NCBI RefSeq assembly: GCF_021917145.1
Contig: NC_061066.1
Location: 682,001 to 746,000, forward strand
DNA length: 64,000 bases
Source: Hypomesus transpacificus
Lineage: Eukaryota > Chordata > Actinopteri > Osmeriformes > Osmeridae
Reading direction: 5' to 3'
The stretch's first letter is position 1; every line of letters begins with the position of its first letter. This document shows, in pieces, positions 48,959-60,392 of the stretch. A model generated the notes under the pieces. The model was not told the origin of the DNA. It made no database searches and saw only the letters and a program-made list of their open reading frames with translations. The position numbers and the translations under genes are program-made.

Positions 48959-51900
48959 TTACAGGAAGTCATACAGGTACTTCACAATGTCAAAGTTCAC
49001 AGTCCTGGGATAGTGAAAGAAAGAAAACAAACGTCAGTGAGGAGGTCATTACTGAACCAATCCATCAATACTTTGTCAAATTATCCTATTTGGCTGTTAC
49101 AAATAGGAAAGTAAACACACACACACACCTGGATATGGCCCGGATGAAGTCCAGAGACACGCCACATTTATACTTGGGGGAGTCTAGCTGGTCCTCGTGG
49201 CCCACCTGAGTCAACAGCTGCAGAGTAACCAGGGAGGAGATCTGGGGAGGCAAGGGGCGAGGAGGAAGAAGAACCAATCATTCAAGAACTGTCTCAGAAC
49301 AGATGAATCATTCAAACACGTCGTGATGAAGACACTATAAAATAAATGCAGTCAGCTACTGTTGACTAAACCTGACCTGGGAGAAGATGCTGGCAGAGGG
49401 GGCCACTCTGCTGTCCACCACACTGTAGAATATAGCCAGCAGTCTGTCCAGGGGGAAGGGCTTGGGCCCCAGCAGGTGGTTACTGGTCTGGAGGAGAGAC
49501 ACACGCAGGGAGACAGGAAGTCAGAAGAAACTGGACAAGAAAAGTGATACGGTGAATCAATAGAACATTTAGTACAACACCTTTAAAAACAGATATGTTC
49601 TTAATGAAAAAGAGAATCTAAAGACAATCACCTTTTCATGCTTCTTCAAAAAGTTGGTTTTCTTAATTTTACCATGATGCTTTGGGGAGAGAGATTTATC
49701 GTCACGTTAGCAAACTGGAAATGTTGATTAGATAAAGGACGACAGGGCTGTAAGTGACTCGTAGATAGTTGTTGCCATGAGAACACTCACCTTCAGGAAG
49801 AAGCGCTTGTCTGTGCGGGCAGGGTTGAATGACGCCAGATACGCAGCAATCAGCAGGAACTTAGAGTAGTACGGCAGCTCTACATGACCATGAGCTGACA
49901 AACCTGACGGAATGTTGGAGAAAAACAACAACATTAAGAAACACCATCAAGCCAATTAGAAGTATCTTCTATCACACAGCAATGCTGTAACACAGCACCA
50001 CTCGCATGCAATGAAAATCCCATACCAAATGAAGACATGACATTACACAGTCCAATACAAGAAAAGGAGAAGAGGAGTCACTTGTTTACCAGTTCAGGTG
50101 TCTACAAACAAACAAAGCAGGCTCTGATGTGCAGGAAAAGAGATAAGGACCTGCCTTTAGAGAACCTTTCATCTCCCACACAGAACAGATGGCTGGATAG
50201 TTTACCAAAACCCCTAAACCCTAAATACGAGTAGGTTACCGAGGCCCTGTCTTGTTCACAGTGTGTGTGTATCCCTGGTCTCTATGGGTACCTCTCATAG
50301 CTCCAGCCTCCTTCTCCTCCATCTGTTGCTGCTGCTCCCATTGAACGCTGATGGGAACAAAGACAGTGCTGTCAGGGGACAACTACACCCGAGCCAAAAG
50401 CACTGGCGAGCCGATGCTGTAAAGCCTGGCCAATGGAATCAAAGCTTGTGATCAGATCCTATGGGAGGATGATCACTGAGGCTAAATCAACGTGGCGTGG
50501 TGGTCTGACCTGGACACTTCCCGGAGGTACACAGTCTGCATGGCTTTCTTCAGGTGAGGCTCAATGTTCCTCCAGAGCTTGTGGGTCTCGCTCTCCTTCA
50601 CTACAGACAGACGCAAAACAACAGTTACTACAGAGGCCAGAAAAAGAAAGAGGGAGAATAGGAAAGGACAACTAGGAAAGTTCACACACTGACAAAACCA
50701 CTGATCAATATTTAGTTACCGTTGCCTTCCTCCAATGGTTCACAGTACTTTGAGAAGTTGAGGGCAGCCTGTTAAAAAAGAAAATGGAAGTTTGTGCAAA
50801 CGGACAAAACCCCATTACATGTCAGTCACGACTTCTACATCAACAATAAGACACAAGTTCACATTAGCAAACCACTTTCCCCCTCAAAGTACTCCCTGAA
50901 GCAGACAGAACAAACTGAAGGACAGAAACAAAACACAGCACCTGAATCTTGAAAGTGTATAGATTATACTAAGTGGTGTGTATCAGCTGCTAGTCCAAGC
51001 ACTTTTCCTCTCCAAGTTGGACTACTGCAACTCGCTGCTCGCCGGTCTCCCAGCATGCGCAACCTGCCCTCTCCAGAGGATTCAGAATGCAGCAGCCCGC
51101 CTGGTCTTCAATCTACCTAGACGCTCCCATGTTACCCCGCTCCTCATCTCCCTCCACTGGCTTCCCATCACAGCCCATATCAGATTCAAGACCCTGGTAC
51201 TGACCTTCCGAGCGGTGAACGGGACTGTACCCGACTACATCAAGTCTCTCCAGCAGCCTTACACCCCACCCGCCACCTAGGTCTTCTTCCGACAACCGTC
51301 TGGTGGTCCCACCACTCCAGAGCGCCCAGTTCCCAACACAAGCTCTTCTCCTGTCTGGCCCCCCAATGGTGGAATCAACTCCCCACCTCCATCAGAGACA
51401 CTGACAGTCTCCCCACTTTCAAGAAAAGGCTCAAGACGCACTTGTTCCGGGAGTACAACGGCACTTAGAAATTATTGGCTGGACCTGATGTTAGTTTCGC
51501 CCAGGACCACAATGACTCTTATTGAGAGACTTGTTGCTCTTGTTGGTTTGTTGTAACTGTCTTTAAATTATTGCAATCGCTGTGAAATATATTATTGTTG
51601 CTTGCTTTTTCCACATGTACACTCTTACACTTTTGAGGTTCTTGCTGTTTAATTGTAACTTCTCTAACTACATGCTCTTATTGTTCTTCCCTTTGGGACT
51701 TATTTGGTTTCACAATGTATGCTTCATGTTTGGCTACCTTGGGGCTATCTTGTTGTTATGATCAGTGACCTATGCACTTTTGTAAAACTCTCTCTTGGAA
51801 GTCGCTTTGGATAAAAGCATATGCTAAATGCATAAATGTAAATGTGTATGTGTTGCTATTTGTATTTACAGTGAATATTTAATACCATGCATTGCCTAAC

Positions 51901-52116
51901 CAACCCCCCCCCCCCCTCCTCCTCCGCCCCTTAATAGAATTGTATGGTATGTGTCTCTAACCAGGTGGCGGAGTTCTCTCAGGTCCCTGCAGACACAGTA
52001 GAAGACCCCCAGCAGGATGTTGATGAAGGCAGAGTACAGCTCAGGGGAATAGGATGGATGGCTCTCCTGGTCCAGGATGTGCTGCAGCTCCGCTGGATGG
52101 TCAGAAACACACGCAG

Positions 52117-52148
<32 letters not shown>

Positions 52149-53635
52149 AGAAGCTATTTACACAGTACGTCACACTCTGCCACATTCATTGCTCAAGCAC
52201 CTGGGGACTTGCACAGCTACAATGAGCTCTTCTGCCAAGTGACTTATTATTAATCAGTGATTATTATTCAGTGTTACCTTTAGTGTAATCAGGGAAGTGG
52301 ATCAAGAGGGGCTCAAAGCAGCCTGTGCTGGGTCGGAACTTGTCCCAGACTATCTCACTGAGCAGGATTACTGTCACGTTGTCTTTAACCTGCCACAGAC
52401 ACAACAACTCAGTGACAACAAACAGTACAGCTATGAAAGAAATGATCAGGTCAGTGTAGCTGTTTGCCTCTACAAAATGGGGTAAGTTTGGTATGAACCT
52501 TGTGCAGATAAAAAAATTAATAAATAGTAAACACCCTTTTTGGTAAAACTACCCCTGCTCTGTCACAATTTATTAGTCTGCCTTTGAAGTGACACCTAAG
52601 CCTCTTGAAGTTGTTCACCTTCATCTATCACCTACTGCAAAATTACCAAGCAGCGTCACTTTTTTAACCACTGCTGGGAAAACTAGAACATGGCCCTCTC
52701 TTACCAGTTCCTGGAGCCGCAGCAGAGCAGGGAGAAGGTTTGCATCCATGTCCCTGAGAAGCTCTGCTCGCTCCAGCACCTAGCAACACACAAGAGAACA
52801 CTCGGTATCTGGGATTCTCTCTCAACACACCAGTTATGGAGATGTTGGTGTAACAGCGATATACTGCATGTGTGTGTGAATATGTTGGTTTAACGATATA
52901 ACCTACGGGAGAGAGAAAAATCTATATATACACACTCACAATGTATCGTGTCTGTTTGGAAGGGGACAGGGAACACAGCTGCCTGTAGATGCGTACAAAG
53001 TCAGACAAGGAAGGAGTGCGTGGGAGTAGGGAAGAGGCTTCTGAACCAAACAGGGAGTGCAGCACCTGCTCATACAGCAGTCCCACTGTCACACACTCCA
53101 CACAGCTCACTGTGGCATGGGGTAGCTGGGAAGAGGAGAGGGACACATGACAGGGTGCTTTCACAGTTTTCCAGTGAACTCAGAGCTACTCTTTATGGTC
53201 TTATGGGTTTTTGAGGAATGCCTTGGTCTAAAGTCTTGAGAGTTATAGTCTCTGTTACATACGTTTTCTCACCTCAAGTTCCTTCATCAAAGTGTGCATC
53301 ACATGACTTTTCCCTGTGGCACGATGGCCATAGATAAAGATGGAAGGGTAGCAAAACTGATCCGGCTGTTGATAGGAAATACAGTTTGCATTCAACGAAA
53401 TTCGCTTTACTGATCTAGAAGGAAATTTAAGAAATAAACAGAACCGATAGATATCCCACCGGCGTGAAAACGTTGAAAGTAGGAGAAACTACCCCCCCCC
53501 CCCCCCCCCACACACACATACCTCTCCCAGTAGCGAAAGCACCGTGCCGGCCAGTGTCTCTCTACACCGCAGCTTCTCCGACACTGATTGAAGCTTTTCT
53601 TCCGAGTACCATGGGTGCTGAAGTTGCGCTGACAT
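48959..53635 (-). CDS. orc5: Origin recognition complex subunit 5
   Basis: AAA+ subunit of the complex that marks replication origins and loads MCM. Fourteen exons give 445 aa (human 435): 53635-53522, 53365-53273, 53125-52940, 52779-52705, 52389-52278, 52092-51962, 50768-50720, 50600-50510, 50347-50292, 49903-49791, 49679-49632, 49487-49377, 49241-49129, 49004-48959. Walker A is GHRATGKS (51-58). The Walker B region reads [10 protein letters not shown], where human has YIVLDKAEYL. Diagnostic blocks include [38 protein letters not shown] and the C-terminus [11 protein letters not shown] (human FDIIKYLYDFL). Exon 9 encodes a Gln/Glu-rich linker ([12 protein letters not shown]). Divergent from lhfpl3, as neighbouring ORC5 and LHFPL3 are in human 7q22. 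Confidence 0.96.
50960..51842 (+). mobile_element. L2-like LINE, 5'-truncated 3' end
   Basis: Inserted antisense in the orc5 intron between the exons ending at 51962 and starting at 50768. It encodes only the C-terminal end of a non-LTR reverse transcriptase: [48 protein letters not shown]. The frame breaks near 51280; the rest continues in another frame ([20 protein letters not shown] and HLFREYNGT, stop near 51469). It is therefore a dead copy. The 3' tail (GATAAAAGCATATGCTAAATG, 51812-51832) is shared with the SINE copies in this window. Intact ORF1 and endonuclease are absent. Confidence 0.9.
52114..52147. repeat. AC/GT microsatellite in orc5 intron
   Basis: About 13 AC units with one interruption, in the intron just upstream of the orc5 exon starting at 52092. 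It lies close to that exon's acceptor on the sense strand. Confidence 0.85.
53492..53509. repeat. C/G homopolymer run in orc5 intron 1
   Basis: Eighteen consecutive C on the plus strand (G on the orc5 sense strand), starting 13 nt inside intron 1, which is only 156 nt long. A short AC run lies between it and the donor site. Homopolymer length may be unreliable in assembly. Confidence 0.9.
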
Positions 53636-54022
53636 TTCTGCACTTCCTTGAGCAGTTTGTATAGCAGTAGTAACTATCGGTTACCTAACAATGCCTTGGA
53701 TCACCTATAAAGAATTGACATGAGGCTGTTCATGATTTGGCTTGATATAACAAGCTATCTGAAACCTTAAATTGCTGACTTTCTTTGTTTAACATACAGT
53801 ACTTAGCTAGCTAGTATACTTGCTTAGAATAGCTACAGTAGCTAGTAGTAAAACATGTAGGAGTGGTAAGACGGAACAGGCTACTCACAAACTTAAACGT
53901 TAAATAGTGAAGTGGAAACAGCAGTGTCCAAGCAAATGATACGCTTAATGCCCACAACAGTGTTGGCTTCCACCGTCGACATTTCCCCAGCACGTATTAA
54001 ATATTTAAACAAATCTGAAGAG

Positions 54023-54088
54023 TTTCGCGGAGAAATGTTTTCCCGCCTTCTGGAGCACGTCACTTGTTTGCTGTCCCTTACAGCCAAT
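54023..54088 (-). promoter_or_regulatory. orc5: orc5 promoter: paired E2F sites and CCAAT box
   Basis: TTTCGCGG (54023-54030) and TTTTCCCGCC (54038-54047) both fit the E2F consensus TTTSSCGC/TTTSGCGS. A CCAAT box follows at 54084-54088. The order and spacing resemble promoters of S-phase genes. A donor-like TTT|GTGAGT on the minus strand near 53886 suggests a leader intron before the coding exon. Motifs are seen; E2F control of orc5 is inferred from ORC family knowledge. Confidence 0.65.
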
Positions 54089-55308
54089 CATAGCTGGTGA
54101 AGGGCTTTGGACCTTGGGAAATGTAGTCAAAATGCAGTTGTACAAACAAGTTTCATATTTATACACAAACTGTAGCATAACGAACATTTTTGTTCAATAC
54201 CTTTTATTCAATCAGTATTTTGTTGATGTCTAGCAATGTTTTAGGATTATAAATACAGAAACACGCCAACAATCTTTTATTGGGATTCACTGCTTATAAG
54301 CATATATAGTTATAGTAACCCACCTTTATGGTTTCATTGCTGTTACATTATTGCCACTTTTCGGTCACATTTCACAGTAGCCTATGGTCAAATCTGATTA
54401 TTTTTTTGTGATGTTGAAATATGACTATAATTGAATTAACATCGTAACTACAATTAAGCAGGTAAATTACCTGTGGCTAGACATCAGTGTTCACACCAGG
54501 AACAGCCTATCCAGTTGCAGTGATATTGCCAGAGAATGTCTATTACGGTCAAATTTCCCGCAAATAACGTCTGACGACGCAGTGACTATGGACGTGAGAG
54601 TGATTAAAGGATGCTGGTTGGCTTCAGCTTTACTGAACAACAGCAGGCTACGAGAGGGGCGTCGATGTGTTTACGTTTGTCCTTGTTTAAAAAAAAAGGT
54701 GTTTAAAATAGGCTAGGTTATAGAGATATGTAAACGCATTATAACTGTAGCCTAACCTATGGCCAATGACCATGGTAGATATATCTGCAGATATTCCTAT
54801 CGCTGATTTTAATCAACCTCAACCAGGGAGAACTGAGATTGTAGGTAACAACACATCGGATGGTTTGGTCAACCCAGGTAGGGGTGTTTTTTCGCATTGG
54901 TTTAGCCTCGACCACCTTTTATGCGCTTTAGGCTATGGAGTTTAGACGACTAATTAGTTGAGAGCTGCTGGTTGGTGACCACTGTGAAGGCGCAGACGTT
55001 GGAATGCAGAATTAATCCGAGATTGGCAGTCATTCATGATATTCATTCATCGTTTCGTTCAGCGAAGACGATGGTAACGGAAGGAATGGGTCAGGTGATG
55101 CTGGGGCTCAGAGAGTGACCGAGATAGAAGTTTACAACCCTGTCAGAGCAAGCTGGACTTGCATCGGCAACGTAGTCACAAGAAGGAGTTGCTCGAGCCT
55201 GTCATGGACTTAGCATGTGATATTGTGATCGTTTTTGATATGTTGAATGAATGGTGAGATAGCCTACTCATTGTAGAAAGTCGCGTCTCAAATATCTAAA
55301 ACTAAATA
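54089..55308. other. lhfpl3 upstream and 5'UTR region
   Basis: Spacer between divergent orc5 and lhfpl3. 54540-55308 is somewhat richer in CpG and should include the lhfpl3 promoter and leader. I see no TATA box and no coding frame, and cannot place the start site. Confidence 0.45.
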
Positions 55309-55735
55309 ATGGTGCCAGGTGCTCCTGCAACAATGCTTCCTGCCTCGGAGGCTGCCAAGATCTACCAAACCAACTACGTTAGGAACTCCCGCGCCATTGG
55401 GGTTCTTTGGGCAATCTTCACCATCCTCTTCGCCATAGTCAATGTGGTGTGTTTCATACAGCCCTACTGGATTGGAGACGGTATAGACACGCCGCAGGCT
55501 GGTTACTTCGGTCTGTTCCATTACTGTATAGGGAACGGACTGTCCCGGGACCTGACCTGTAAGGGCAGCTTCACCGAGTTCAGCACCATCCCCTCCGGCG
55601 CCTTCAAGGCAGCGTCCTTCTTCATCGGGATGTCCATGGTACTGGTCCTGTCTTGCATTGGCTGCTTCGCTCTCTTCTTCTTCTGCAGTACTGGGACGGT
55701 GTACAAGATCTGCGGCTGGATGCAGCTGGCCGCAG
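55309..55735 (+). CDS. lhfpl3: LHFPL tetraspan subfamily member 3, first coding exon (partial)
   Basis: Four-transmembrane neuronal membrane protein of the lipoma HMGIC fusion partner-like family; relatives LHFPL4 and LHFPL5 are auxiliary subunits of GABA-A receptors and the hair-cell transduction channel. The exon encodes 142 codons plus 1 nt and ends at GCCGCAG|GTAAGT. Visible features: [19 protein letters not shown] opening TM1, an extracellular loop with [15 protein letters not shown], and TM2 ([19 protein letters not shown]). Identity to human LHFPL3 as I remember it is high, including the start of TM3 ([11 protein letters not shown]). The first ATG ([15 protein letters not shown]) was chosen; MLPASEA eight codons in is an alternative start that matches human MLPAAEA. 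The neighbour orc5 favours lhfpl3 over lhfpl4. Remaining exons are beyond the right edge. Confidence 0.92.
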
Positions 55736-56831
55736 GTAAGTGGATTCATGCCTTCAGGTAGAGGGTAATTCCTGGAAGTTTCATACATTAATCCTGATGT
55801 GCAGTCCGAACCAAATGTAGATTATAAAGTATGTAACACTTAGGCCTACCTATTGGCTACATTTACAATAATTGTTTATAGTGATGCACAATGGAGTTCA
55901 AACATTAAAATTGTTGTTAAAGTTGACAAAGACTGACAAAAAAGTATTGTCAACAGGTCATTAGCACTGCATACATATAATTGTTATGCATTTTAAGTAG
56001 CCTATATGTAGATTAATGCCTGTTAGCCAGCTGTGAAATAAAGCGTCTCTACATATTGCAATTTGGCTTTAACTAAACATCACAGTTCCAAGAAAAAATC
56101 AGTAGATATTATATCATCAAAAATAAACGTAATGTAAAATAGACATGTTCTATGGTTTAATATATATGTCCCATAAAATGAATGACCACTGATGAATTAA
56201 TGATTTAATAAAAAAAAAAAATTCTATGAGTCTAAGATTCCTCAGCTTTCCTGAGTGGGTGACATTTTCATCAGATGTAGGTCAACCATATTATGTGTGT
56301 TTGTAATGACAGGCACCCCAGTGATAATTCATGCACAATTACACAAACAACACAACTGATATTATCTGGAGTAAAATCCATAGCAGCACTGCGTCATTTG
56401 GGCAAAATTAAAACACAAGCCAGCCTAATGAGGAGCAACGCTGTTTGGGTCTCCTCTTTTTCTGCAGATGAAAGCGAGTTTGTATTCCTCTGTGTCAGTG
56501 CTTGCTTTGCTTGTTTTTGGACTTACCACAGGGAATGGATGTAATAATAAACTGCCAAATATTCAGGTGTAAAAAATGATTAATGAATCCAACTGTTATT
56601 ATGTCAATCCTTGTATTCTTTGAGGAAACACAATAGAATAAATGTGTTGCGGCTACGAGCTGTGTAGAGTTCTATGATGTGAGAAGCCGTCTATACAGAC
56701 AATGGACTCCTCATTGTTCTGTTCCTTCTATCTTATGGATTCATCAAAATGCTATGTTCCCAGACATGACATGTTTCAGTATTCACCACATAGTCTTCAT
56801 CCTCAGTGAACTCACTTAATATTCGTCTTTT

Positions 56832-56854
56832 GGGGGGGGGGGGGGGGGGGGGGG
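56832..56854. repeat. Poly-G run (23 bases)
   Basis: An uninterrupted run of 23 G on the plus strand. It could form a G-quadruplex in DNA or RNA and is prone to length error. Confidence 0.9.
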
Positions 56855-57298
56855 TCTTTCACCTACCATTTTCTCAAATGTCATTTTGTGGCACTGTGGA
56901 ATTGGCTATTACATGTCTCCACCGAAACTGTAATTGGCAACAATGTAAGGGACTTTACATCTCTGAGAATCCATAAATCCTGGTTTTATATACTTAAGCT
57001 TGATGGGGTCAGATGGGATTTCATGAGGAATTGACCATAGTAATATGCTGCCGTGCAGGGCTGCACAAGTTCAGGGCTTCAAGATGGGGTTGATGGTGGT
57101 TATTCACTGAACACTATTCTAGATATGTATGAGATGTGCTTTCAAAGTTGGTGTCTCGATTGTACTTAAGTCAGGTGTATTTGCTTTATGCTCTTCCTTT
57201 TTGAGTGCCTTGGAGCCTACTTTTATGTCCTTTTTTTCGGACTCCCCCAGACTCTGCAGTGGTTTGTGGATGTACTTCAATTGACCACCCGTCACAAG

Positions 57299-57430
<132 letters not shown>

Positions 57431-57689
57431 TACATCCTCCTCTTCCACCCACAACCCTACTATTGTGTATTAACAGCTAACCTTGACTGACAGGCTGCCC
57501 CCTTCTTCGGGTGAATAGTCTGCAAGGTCAATGACAAGCACTTATTCTGTGACAATCAAATCTCAGAGCCCTCTCTGTCTCCCTCTCTCTTGTGAATTAG
57601 GATGAGGTGAGTGCCAGCCGGGGCTGTGTAGTGGCAGGCATCCTGGCATTGCCTAACACCAGGCAGCAGCTTGATGCTCAGCAAACCTG

Positions 57690-57885
57690 GCTGGCAGTCC
57701 GACCCAGACGCAGTGCTAAAATTATGGAACTCTACCACTGTATATCCTGTCAGATGGATTGTATTTCCCAGTTTAAAACTCAAATTAAAACGCATTTGTT
57801 AATGTGTTTATAAAAAAATGCTGTAACGTGTCCTTGAGAGCCTTGAAAGCCACATAGAAATAAAGGTATTTTTGTTATTTAAAAT
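57690..57885 (+). mobile_element. Decayed L2-like LINE 3' end
   Basis: Degenerate reverse-transcriptase tail coding (TTTCCCAGTTTAAAACTC, then AAAACGCATTTGTTAA) followed by the LINE-type ending CTTGAGAGCCTTGAAAGCC and AAATAAAGGTATTTTTG. Several in-frame stops are present. It is a different subfamily from the copy at 50960, whose tail is unlike this. Classification is from remembered fish L2 consensus features. Confidence 0.55.
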
Positions 57886-60185
57886 TCCTTCAATAGAAAA
57901 CAAAGCAAAGGAACTGAGTGAGGGATCTTGAGTTTGTTTCCTGGTCCTGGTTCCTGGCTTCCCCGCATGGCTAAAGTGTTCCGCTCAAAGCTGCACTCAG
58001 TGCCCAGGAAATGGGCCTCTTGAGGAGGATGTTGGCATTAGCAGCAAACATAATAGAACCCATTTGATTGCAAGTGTCTTATTGATCAAGGGAGTTTTTC
58101 TCTAGAAGAGCACAAAGCAGGGTTTCTAATGGGAAGCAGCCGTGGTTACTGTCTGGCTCCCAAACACTGTCCGGGGGTGTGTGACTGTTTACTGCAACCA
58201 CTGATCTACGGATGTACTATTGGGGTCAGGGTCAGTTCAGTTAACCTTGGTCTCTGTACACTATCTCTGTACACGAAGGCTTACAACCATAAGAGTTATT
58301 CCAATAGACCCTCCTCTAAAGTCATTGGATAATGACATTGACTTGCTCTTATCCTTTCAGCAGTACTGTGACGTACAGGCAGGGTCTGAGGGGATTACTG
58401 TGCTAAAGCAAGGTGACCAATCAAGAGCCCCAGAGATACACACACACACACACGCATGTATAAACAAAGAACGCACACAGAAACCTTTAAAAACAGTCAA
58501 ATTCACACACACAAACACTTCCCCTCAAACCTATGGACCCAAGTGCACAGACACATCCCCTTCAAGGCCATTAGTCGGGGCTCTCTAGGACCCAGCCATT
58601 CGGTCATCTGGCTAGCTCACGACCTGGAAGGCTAAGGGGCATTGAGAAGGCAGTTGTGGGGGGATAGTGGCAAATGAAAAGAGAGAAAATACATTTTCAA
58701 CTTTTTATGACACGTGACCCGGCCTTCAGTAAATGGACCTCATAAAAACATGCCTATGTGTTCTCCTTTTTGTTCCTGCCGTCCCTGTGCTGAATAATCC
58801 TTCTTTATACACTGTAACTACAGATATGTAAGCGTAAACGCTTATCTGATGCAGTGGCAGGCTAGTGGTAGCCTGTTTGAGCTAAAGTGAGAGTGGCATG
58901 TCTGATTGAAGAGCCACAAGGTCTTAATGGGTTGAAGTGTGATTGACAGTTTTGATCACAGAGCAGTTGGTAGGGCGATTTTAAAATAGAGAAAAGATTG
59001 GAATTGGAGGAGCGAGGCTGGAGACACTAACCAAGCTCTCTACCACATCAATGACAACAACATCACCTTTCTCTCTTATTAGATAGGGATATAAAGATGT
59101 CTTAACGTATTGTAACATGAGTTCATATTCTTACACTGCCCTCTAAACTACCATACATGACAGAGGGTCATAGTCCCTACTGACGTGGCAATTAAAAAAG
59201 TTGTTGATAGTAAACTTTCTTGAGTGCAGAGTATAGTACATCATTAAAACAACTTGCTTTCAAAGTCACTTCAGCAGCATCTGTGGATTTCCGTTGAAAT
59301 ACATCCACAGCGGAACCACTAAGTAAACCCTTGATTTGCTGGATGAGAGTCTTCCTGTGTGCGTCACCCATTCCCTAAAGAGCAATTTCAGTCTGTCTGT
59401 GTGGGGCGACCTCTTTGCCGTGGTGGGAGCCTTGCAGGGTTTCCTCTATGCTTCATGAGGCTGATGCCCTTGGCTCAGGCGTGTGGTTGGGTGGTTCTGC
59501 TCTGTTAGCATTTCTCCTCCTCTCTGGCCATTTAAACTGGAGAGTGAATGAGGAGATTAGGCCCGGGCGGACTCACTCCGGTTGCTGGGGCGTCTGACAG
59601 GTGAGATAACAAGGGCCTGTTTCATAGTCCCTGTAGGCTGCTGAGGTGTCAGCCTGGCCTGTATGTCATGCTACCAACCACCCTAACTCTCCCAATCAAG
59701 GTACTCATGGAGCGGCGGGGCACCTAGCAACAGGGGAGCCACATGATGGCTCACCTGAGGAGATTGGCAACTTTAGGTACCGTTAGTATTCACAGTGTGC
59801 TGTCTAGTAGTCTAGAGACTATGTAAGGCTGTTCATTGTGTGTGCGCGTGGGTGTTGGGAAAACCTGTAGAAAACGAATGTTGTGAATGTGCACAGAATT
59901 GATGCGTATAGAGTTATCCTCTGCAATAGAAATGGTGTCTCTCTGCTTCCTTGTGTTATGTATTCCTTAGGGAGCGTCACTAAATAGCTCTACTGCTCTC
60001 CACTGCACAAGGGATCAGTGACAAATCCCCCAGCAGGGGAAAGTGATAATCTCAAGGAGCATAAGCTTGGCCCAGAAAGGAACAGAATACAGTTATTCCT
60101 TTTCTTTCTGTTCCCTCTTGAGGGAAAGTTTACTGTGTCCATAATAACTCTGGTTATCTACTGGTTTGTCGTTAAGTGAAACCGT

Positions 60186-60392
60186 CCATTTACATTACAT
60201 TCACATTTAGTCATTTAGCAGACGCTGTTATCCAGAGCGATTTACACTAAGTACAGGACATTCCCCCGAGGAAAGTAGGGTGAAGTGCCTTGCCCAAGGA
60301 CACAACGTCATTTTGCACGGGCAGGAATCGAACCAGCAAACTTCTGATTAATAGCCCGACTCCCTAACCACTCAGCCATCTGATCCCCCCAT
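60186..60392 (-). mobile_element. V-SINE-like tRNA-derived SINE, near full length
   Basis: On the minus strand it opens with a tRNA A box (GATGGCTGAGTGGTTAGGG), then a B box (CTGGTTCGATTCCTGCC), the body CCTTGGGCAAGGCACTTC, and a tail with ATAACAGCGTCTGCTAAATG. The homologous copy at 42190 lacks the A box. It lies antisense in lhfpl3 intron 1. The tRNA part is Leu/Ser-like. Confidence 0.88.

Noticed and set aside
50978-51280. Plus-strand 100-codon frame as a host gene
   Set aside because: It is reverse-transcriptase C-terminal sequence of a dead LINE inside an orc5 intron.
55577-55604. NRSE/RE1-like half site (TTCAGCACC) in the lhfpl3 coding exon
   Set aside because: Only the left half matches; the right half and spacing do not, and the sequence is constrained by coding.
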